Part shown: positions 59,272 to 64,000 of the stretch, piece by piece
Position numbering within the stretch: position 1 is the stretch's first letter
How the letters are laid out: the number at the start of each line of letters is the position of its first letter
NCBI RefSeq assembly: GCF_001428045.1
Contig: NZ_LMSD01000043.1
Span: forward strand, 124,001 to 188,000
DNA: 64,000 nt
Source: Paenibacillus sp. Soil750
GTDB lineage: Bacteria > Bacillota > Bacilli > Paenibacillales > NBRC-103111
Reading direction: 5' to 3'
Made by a program: the position numbers and the translations under genes
The notes under the pieces: generated by a model
The model's input: the letters and a program-made list of their open reading frames with translations, nothing else
Told to the model about the DNA's origin: nothing
Databases searched by the model: none

Positions 59272-61218
59272 GTGGGACGTTATCCATTTGCATATGATCA
59301 TGCACAGCCATTTATGCAGCAGGTATCTGACTGGATTGCGGATATCTTTTATGACATATTGCCTGAAGCAGGCTTTGAAGTACGTGATGAACAAATTTAC
59401 ATGGCGTTTCAGTTAGAACGGGCTTACGCGGAGAAACAGACGATTTTTGCGGAAGCTGGCGTTGGTACAGGGAAAACGTTGGTCTATTTATTATATGCGA
59501 TCTGCTATTCGCGTTTTATGAACAAACCGGCGATCATCGCATGTGCGGATGAATCCTTAATTGAGCAGCTCGTTAAACCCGGTGGAGATATTGATAAAAT
59601 TGCTCGCCATTTGAATTTGCAAATTGATGCAAGACTGGCAAAATCGCCGGACCAATATGCTTGTTTGGTGAAGCTAGATGAGGCCAGATTCGGACATGAG
59701 GATACAGGACTGTATCGCGAAGTATACGAGTCTCTACCTGATTTTGTCCATACACGAGAAGCACTGCAAACGTTCTATGCGTATGGTGATCGTAAGAATT
59801 ACCCGCATCTTAACGATGAACAGTGGAATCGGATGAACTGGGATGTTTTCCAAGATTGCTTTGTCTGTGATAGACGTCATCGTTGTGGACAAACGTTATC
59901 TCGGGAGTCCTACCGGAAGTCAACCGATTTGATTATATGTTCGCATGACTTTTACATGGAGCATGTTTGGACCTATGACGGAAGAAAACGTGAAGGTCAG
60001 CTGCCATTGCTGCCGGATCACTGCACGGTTGTTTTTGACGAAGGACATTTGATGGAATCCGCTGCACAAAAGGCGTTGACCTATAAGCTGAAGCATATGG
60101 TGTTCGAGGAATTGGTTATTCGATTGCTAAAAGGGGAAGTTCGTGAAACCCTAGCTGTCTGTATTGATCGGGCTATTGAGCAAAGCGAACGCATGTTTGA
60201 AGTATTGGAAAGAAGTTGTCGTCCGATTGCAGGCTCTGATCGTAAGCAGATCGTCATGAGTGATCTCTTGAAACGAGAGATTCATACGCTCTGTGATATT
60301 TTGTCCGAGATCGAAGAGGAGTTAGTCTTTGAAGGGGAAATGTTTACACTCAATGACTATCAGCTGAAAATTGTTGAGGAACATCTGGAAATGATGCAAA
60401 AGGCATTCGCGTTATTCCGCAACGAGGACTCCTTTATCTGTTGGGCGACAGAAAGTATTACTGGGCTCACACTTGTTGTTATGCCTAGAACGGTGAAGGA
60501 AGTGCTCAAGGAGTATGTCTTTTCCACCAAAATGCCTATCGTATTCTCTTCAGCAACCCTATCCGTAGAGGGTAAGTTCGATTATGTGGCGAACAGCTTA
60601 GGCCTTGAGAAATATTTATCATTCTCGGTAGACTCACCGTATGACTACGTGCAACGGATGGAAGTAGTGGCTCCTCGATTCTCAGAGGGCGGAACATTCC
60701 AAGAGAAAATGACTTCTGCCATTGACTTACTTCATCGGACACAAGGTAGAGCGCTTATTCTGTTCCCAACGCATCAAGAGTTACAGCGGTTTAAAGTTGA
60801 GATGTCATCTCGATCCGATTGTAAAGATCTAACTTTCTTCTATGAAGGAGATCAAGAAATCTCGCATGTGATTGCTTCGTTCCAAGAGGACGAGCACAGC
60901 GTGCTGGCTGCGGTTAGCTTGTGGGAAGGACTCGATATTCCTGGTCCATCGCTATCCAATGTCATTGTTTGGGCGCTGCCTTTTCCTCCGCAGGATCCGG
61001 TCTTTAACGCGAAGCGTGAAGCAGCGGCTTCTCCGTATGAAGAAGTCGATATTCCTTACATGTTACTTCGCCTGCGGCAAGGTATGGGTAGGTTGATCCG
61101 AACACGTGAGGACAGCGGGATTATTGCTATTTTCAGTGAGGAGTTATATACGAATACTTCACTTCGTGAGCATATCGAGCGGGTATTGCCAGCAGGTGTT
61201 GTGATGAAGCCGGAGTAA
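59272..61218 (+). CDS. DinG-family ATP-dependent DNA helicase
   Basis: 648 residues, superfamily 2 helicase with an iron-sulfur domain. Walker A AEAGVGTGKTLVY near residue 61, DEGH box VVFDEGHLME near residue 253. Cysteines at YACLVK (about 126) and CFVCDRRHRCGQ (about 200-209) fit the [4Fe-4S] insertion of DinG/XPD. The C-terminal motif VI is RQGMGRLIRTRED near residue 605. It should unwind R-loops, D-loops or G4 structures in repair. The start is GTG after GGGGG. No LexA box is seen upstream. Confidence 0.92.
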   Translation: MGRYPFAYDHAQPFMQQVSDWIADIFYDILPEAGFEVRDEQIYMAFQLERAYAEKQTIFAEAGVGTGKTLVYLLYAICYSRFMNKPAIIACADESLIEQLVKPGGDIDKIARHLNLQIDARLAKSPDQYACLVKLDEARFGHEDTGLYREVYESLPDFVHTREALQTFYAYGDRKNYPHLNDEQWNRMNWDVFQDCFVCDRRHRCGQTLSRESYRKSTDLIICSHDFYMEHVWTYDGRKREGQLPLLPDHCTVVFDEGHLMESAAQKALTYKLKHMVFEELVIRLLKGEVRETLAVCIDRAIEQSERMFEVLERSCRPIAGSDRKQIVMSDLLKREIHTLCDILSEIEEELVFEGEMFTLNDYQLKIVEEHLEMMQKAFALFRNEDSFICWATESITGLTLVVMPRTVKEVLKEYVFSTKMPIVFSSATLSVEGKFDYVANSLGLEKYLSFSVDSPYDYVQRMEVVAPRFSEGGTFQEKMTSAIDLLHRTQGRALILFPTHQELQRFKVEMSSRSDCKDLTFFYEGDQEISHVIASFQEDEHSVLAAVSLWEGLDIPGPSLSNVIVWALPFPPQDPVFNAKREAAASPYEEVDIPYMLLRLRQGMGRLIRTREDSGIIAIFSEELYTNTSLREHIERVLPAGVVMKPE

Positions 61219-61236
61219 AGGTTGAAAAAGTTAGCG

Positions 61237-61268
61237 AAAGAGGAGCAGATAACTGCTTCTCTTTTTCT
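61237..61268 (+). terminator. terminator after the helicase
   Basis: AAAGAGGAGCAG-ATAA-CTGCTTCTCTTT followed by TTC. The following 240 bp hold only the mmg regulatory region. Confidence 0.88.
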
Positions 61269-61407
61269 GATGTCTTGTATTTAGTTTACTGACGTTAAGT
61301 GAAAATGAAGGTCATGCAGGTTAAAAGGTATTGGGCAGTATGAAGAGATCATTTTTTCCCGCGGTACAGTCTAATGCCTAACAAAAGCGTGTATATATAA
61401 ATATATA

Positions 61408-61423
61408 TTGAAAGCGTTTACAA
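61408..61423 (+). promoter_or_regulatory. CcpA cre before the mmg operon
   Basis: TTGAAAGCGTTTACAA matches WTGNNARCGNWWWCAW completely. The B. subtilis mmg operon is also CcpA-repressed through such a site. A sigma-E promoter is expected nearby; the AT-rich GTATATATAAATATATA just upstream is the most likely region, but I cannot define it. Confidence 0.82.
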
Positions 61424-61506
61424 CTTGTCCAAAGAAGTACGATCGACCCAATCAACCTCGGCCAAACTAGTGTTAGCAGCATGAATACGTCGAAGGAGGT
61501 CGTCGC

Positions 61507-62640
61507 ATGCAATTCTCTTATACCCAAGATCAGCAAGATATCAGGGCCAAAGTCCGTGAGTTTGCACTCACGAAGATGGAGCCGACTTCAGAGGAAAGGG
61601 ATGAATTTGAACGGTTTGATCGAGATATTTTCGACAGCCTCGGTGAGTTTGGATGGTCTGGTATTCCCTGGCCACAAGGTCTTGGCGGTGGTGGCTCTGA
61701 TTTCTTAACCTATGCGATGGTGATTGAGGAACTGTCGCGAGTGTGTGCGTCAACAGGCGTGATGCTCTCCGTGCATACGTCGCTGGCCAGTTGGGCGATT
61801 CATACGTATGGGACAGATGCTCAGAAACAAACATATCTATTCCCCATGGCACAAGGGAAAAAACTCGGCGCCTACTGTCTGACGGAAAGCGAATCCGGCT
61901 CAGATGCCGGCGCTATGCGCACAACAGCAACGAAGGAAGGAGATGCCTACGTGCTCAATGGCTCCAAGCTATTCGTAACGAATGGCGGGGAGGCGGAGGT
62001 GTATATTGTTTTCGCCATAACGGATGCACAGAACAAGTCCAAGAGTTGTACGGCTTTCATCGTGGAAAAAGGCATGGAAGGGCTTATTTTCGGAACAAAA
62101 GAAAATAAACTCGGGATCCGCTCATCCACCACGATGGAGCTGAGGTTTGAAGACTGCAGGGTGCCAGCTGATAACCGGCTGGGCCCGGAAGGGGAAGGCT
62201 TCCGCATCGCGATGCGAAGCTTAGATGGCGGGCGGATTGGCATTGCCGCGCAAGCAACGGGGATAGGGCAAGGGGCCCTAGATGCGCTCGTTGCTTATCA
62301 GGAGCAATACGGCGTGCGCCGCAGCGAGCTGTTTGATGCTTCTTTTTCGGAGATGGCCACACACATCGAAGGCGCAAGACTACTGACCTATCAAGCTGCT
62401 TGGCGTAAGAGCAAGGGGCTTTCGTATGGGAAGCAGGCTGCCATAGCGAAGCTTTTTGCCAGCGATATGGCTGTTAAGGTATGTTTACGTGCTGTCCAGC
62501 TATGTGGTGTGTGGGGTTGCTTGAAGGAGTCAAAGGTAGAACGATATCTGCGAGATGCCAAAGTGACCCAAATTTATGAAGGGACGAATGAGATTCAGCG
62601 TATTGTGATTTCGCGTTTGCTGCTTTCTGAAACCACGTAG
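61507..62640 (+). CDS. mmgC: acyl-CoA dehydrogenase
   Basis: 377 residues, FAD flavoprotein. FAD/substrate signature CLTESESGSDAGAM near residue 123 and the catalytic base glutamate in YEGTNEIQRIVI near residue 360. Oxidises an acyl-CoA to the 2-enoyl-CoA. The mmgC name rests on the following mmgD and mmgE genes and the cre upstream, as in the B. subtilis mother-cell operon; mmgA and mmgB are not in front of it. AAGGAGG precedes the ATG. A GC-rich stretch occurs around 62160-62330. Confidence 0.88.
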   Translation: MQFSYTQDQQDIRAKVREFALTKMEPTSEERDEFERFDRDIFDSLGEFGWSGIPWPQGLGGGGSDFLTYAMVIEELSRVCASTGVMLSVHTSLASWAIHTYGTDAQKQTYLFPMAQGKKLGAYCLTESESGSDAGAMRTTATKEGDAYVLNGSKLFVTNGGEAEVYIVFAITDAQNKSKSCTAFIVEKGMEGLIFGTKENKLGIRSSTTMELRFEDCRVPADNRLGPEGEGFRIAMRSLDGGRIGIAAQATGIGQGALDALVAYQEQYGVRRSELFDASFSEMATHIEGARLLTYQAAWRKSKGLSYGKQAAIAKLFASDMAVKVCLRAVQLCGVWGCLKESKVERYLRDAKVTQIYEGTNEIQRIVISRLLLSETT

Positions 62641-62657
62641 GAAGGGAGAGCGAAAAC

Positions 62658-63809
62658 ATGAGTGATCACTATTTGCCTGGACTTGAGCATGTGATAGCCA
62701 GTGAGACCAGCATTTCATTTCTCGATGTGGAGAAGGAAGAAATTGTGATTCGAGGGTATGATCTGATGGAGCTTGCTGAGCAAATGACCTATTTGGATGT
62801 AGTTGGACTGCTGTTAGAGGGTGAATTGCCGAATGAGACGAGGCGCCAAGCAATTGAATCACAGATTCAATCGGTCTATGGATTACCGCCAAATGTGCGT
62901 GCGATGCTCCATTTGATGCCGGAACGGGCCGATATGATGGATGTGCTACGAACGAGCATTTCCGCGTTAGCGAGCTTTGATGACGAACTTGATGATCGAT
63001 CACCTGAGGCGAATGGACGTAAAGCGATACGTTTATTGGCCAAAGTGCCACAAATAGTCGCGTATGGCTATCGGGCTATCACGAAGCAGCCGCTCATCGA
63101 ACCTGATCCTAAATTGTCGTATTCAGCTAATTTTCTGTACATGATTACAGGAACGATTCCGTCTCCGATGGAGGTGGCGATCTATGATCAATCGCTGATT
63201 GTGTACAGTGAGCATGAATTGCCGAATTCGACTTTTGCGGCGCGCGTCATCGCCTCCACGCAGTCTGATATTTATGGTGCGCTTGTTGGCGCGGTTGCTT
63301 CACTGAAAGGTACGCTGCACGGGGGAGCGAATGAAGCGGTCATGCACATGCTGCTTGAAGCGGGTTCAGAAGATGATTTGGAGGCGTTGATTCGTTCTAA
63401 GCTTGCACGAAAGGAGCGCATTATGGGCTTCGGACACCGCGTGTATATGCGAAAACCGGATCCACGTGCGCTGTTGATGAAGGAGGCACTGGCGAAGCTC
63501 GCGCCCGCTTGTAACCAACAGGAGCTATACGACATGTGCGTACGTGGGGAAAATGTGATGCGAACTGAGAAAGGGCTGCATCCCAATTTGGATTACTATG
63601 CCGCGCCAGTCTATTACTTGCTTGGCATTCCAATTGAGCTGTTTACACCTGTTTTCCTTGCAGCGCGCACGGTTGGCATTAGTGCACATGTGATGGAGCA
63701 GCATGCGAACAATCGCCTCTTCCGACCACGTGTTCGTTATACGGGCGCGCGAGATTTACATCCACCTCAAGGGGATATTCTTTCAGAAAGTGAGGACGAG
63801 ATCGTATGA
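62658..63809 (+). CDS. mmgD: citrate/2-methylcitrate synthase
   Basis: 383 residues, citrate synthase family of the short Gram-positive type. Active-site histidines in TLHGGANEAVM near residue 217 and GFGHRVYMRKPDPR near residue 256, aspartate in DYYAAPVYYLLG near residue 310, and the C-terminal arginine in NRLFRPRVRYTG. Gene context indicates 2-methylcitrate formation from propionyl-CoA and oxaloacetate. GAAGGGAG precedes the ATG. The stop overlaps mmgE (ATGA). Confidence 0.92.
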   Translation: MSDHYLPGLEHVIASETSISFLDVEKEEIVIRGYDLMELAEQMTYLDVVGLLLEGELPNETRRQAIESQIQSVYGLPPNVRAMLHLMPERADMMDVLRTSISALASFDDELDDRSPEANGRKAIRLLAKVPQIVAYGYRAITKQPLIEPDPKLSYSANFLYMITGTIPSPMEVAIYDQSLIVYSEHELPNSTFAARVIASTQSDIYGALVGAVASLKGTLHGGANEAVMHMLLEAGSEDDLEALIRSKLARKERIMGFGHRVYMRKPDPRALLMKEALAKLAPACNQQELYDMCVRGENVMRTEKGLHPNLDYYAAPVYYLLGIPIELFTPVFLAARTVGISAHVMEQHANNRLFRPRVRYTGARDLHPPQGDILSESEDEIV

Positions 63810-64000
63810 GTACGTCTAAAGAACCTGTTCAGAGGGAGATGATTTTTGACCCACTCATTGTAGAGATTGCTGACTATGCTTTACATGCCGAGATTGAGAG
63901 TGAGGAAGCGTATCAGATTGCTCATCATGTCCTCATGGACTCGCTAGGAACAGGCTTGCTAGCGCTGCGTTTTCCGGCATGTACGAAACATCTCGGTCCG
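63806..64000 (+). CDS. mmgE: 2-methylcitrate dehydratase MmgE/PrpD, N-terminal part
   Basis: 65 residues to the window edge. The sequence PLIVEIADYALHAEIESE and HHVLMDSLGTGLLALRFPAC is the MmgE/PrpD N-terminal helix bundle. It dehydrates 2-methylcitrate in the methylcitrate cycle. The ATG overlaps the mmgD stop. The gene is cut by the window, not by mutation. Confidence 0.9.
   Translation, partial: MSTSKEPVQREMIFDPLIVEIADYALHAEIESEEAYQIAHHVLMDSLGTGLLALRFPACTKHLGP

Overview
The window reads as chromosomal DNA of an aerobic, spore-forming, Paenibacillus-like member of the Bacillota. The reasons are the conserved order rimO-pgsA-cinA-recA-recX-rny-ymdB-spoVS-(korAB)-miaB-ricA, strong AGGAGG-type ribosome binding sites with many TTG/GTG starts, a Bacillus-type LexA box before recA, CcpA (cre) sites that match the consensus, and sporulation-linked genes (spoVS, ricA, a KinB-like kinase, the mmg operon). 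Nearly all genes lie on the + strand. The species is inferred from gene content only.

Layout. 0.1-9.2 kb: core housekeeping (yajQ, rimO, pgsA, cinA, recA, recX, rny, ymdB, spoVS). 9.3-20 kb: a dipeptidase, a two-subunit 2-oxoacid:ferredoxin oxidoreductase (korAB), a stand-alone PduL-type phosphotransacylase, an MHYT-PAS-GGDEF-EAL c-di-GMP protein, miaB-ricA, an orphan PhnC-like ATPase with a low-molecular-weight phosphatase. 20-25.6 kb: a membrane histidine kinase on the - strand, a 55-residue four-cysteine protein behind a consensus cre, and a second, differently built 2-oxoacid:ferredoxin oxidoreductase. 25.7-31.1 kb: a cell-wall hydrolase, YkuK-like, phosphotransferase, aldo/keto reductase and lipoprotein genes. 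31.2-40.6 kb: two tyrosine recombinases (XerS-like and XerD-like), a sigV-rsiV pair with an ECF-type promoter, small proteins, an AraC regulator divergent from an MFS transporter, ywbE, a YolD-like gene, an LD-carboxypeptidase and a LysM-NlpC/P60 hydrolase. A dif-like 11-6-11 site lies at 40.68 kb.

40.9-52.9 kb: a complete reductive pyrimidine catabolic locus. PreT/PreA reduce uracil or thymine, dihydropyrimidinase opens the ring, one or two amidohydrolases release the beta-amino acid, an omega-transaminase makes the semialdehyde, and MmsA turns it into acetyl- or propionyl-CoA. A PucR-type regulator is encoded convergently, and an ABC ATPase with three altered motifs opens the locus.

53-64 kb: hairpin repeats, a leader peptide and a heterodimeric ABC exporter, the lipid II flippase amj, a radical SAM/SPASM enzyme, a DinG-family helicase, and the start of an mmg operon (mmgC, mmgD, truncated mmgE) behind a consensus cre. 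The propionyl-CoA from MmsA could feed the mmg methylcitrate pathway. No tRNA, rRNA, CRISPR array, prophage or insertion sequence was recognised.
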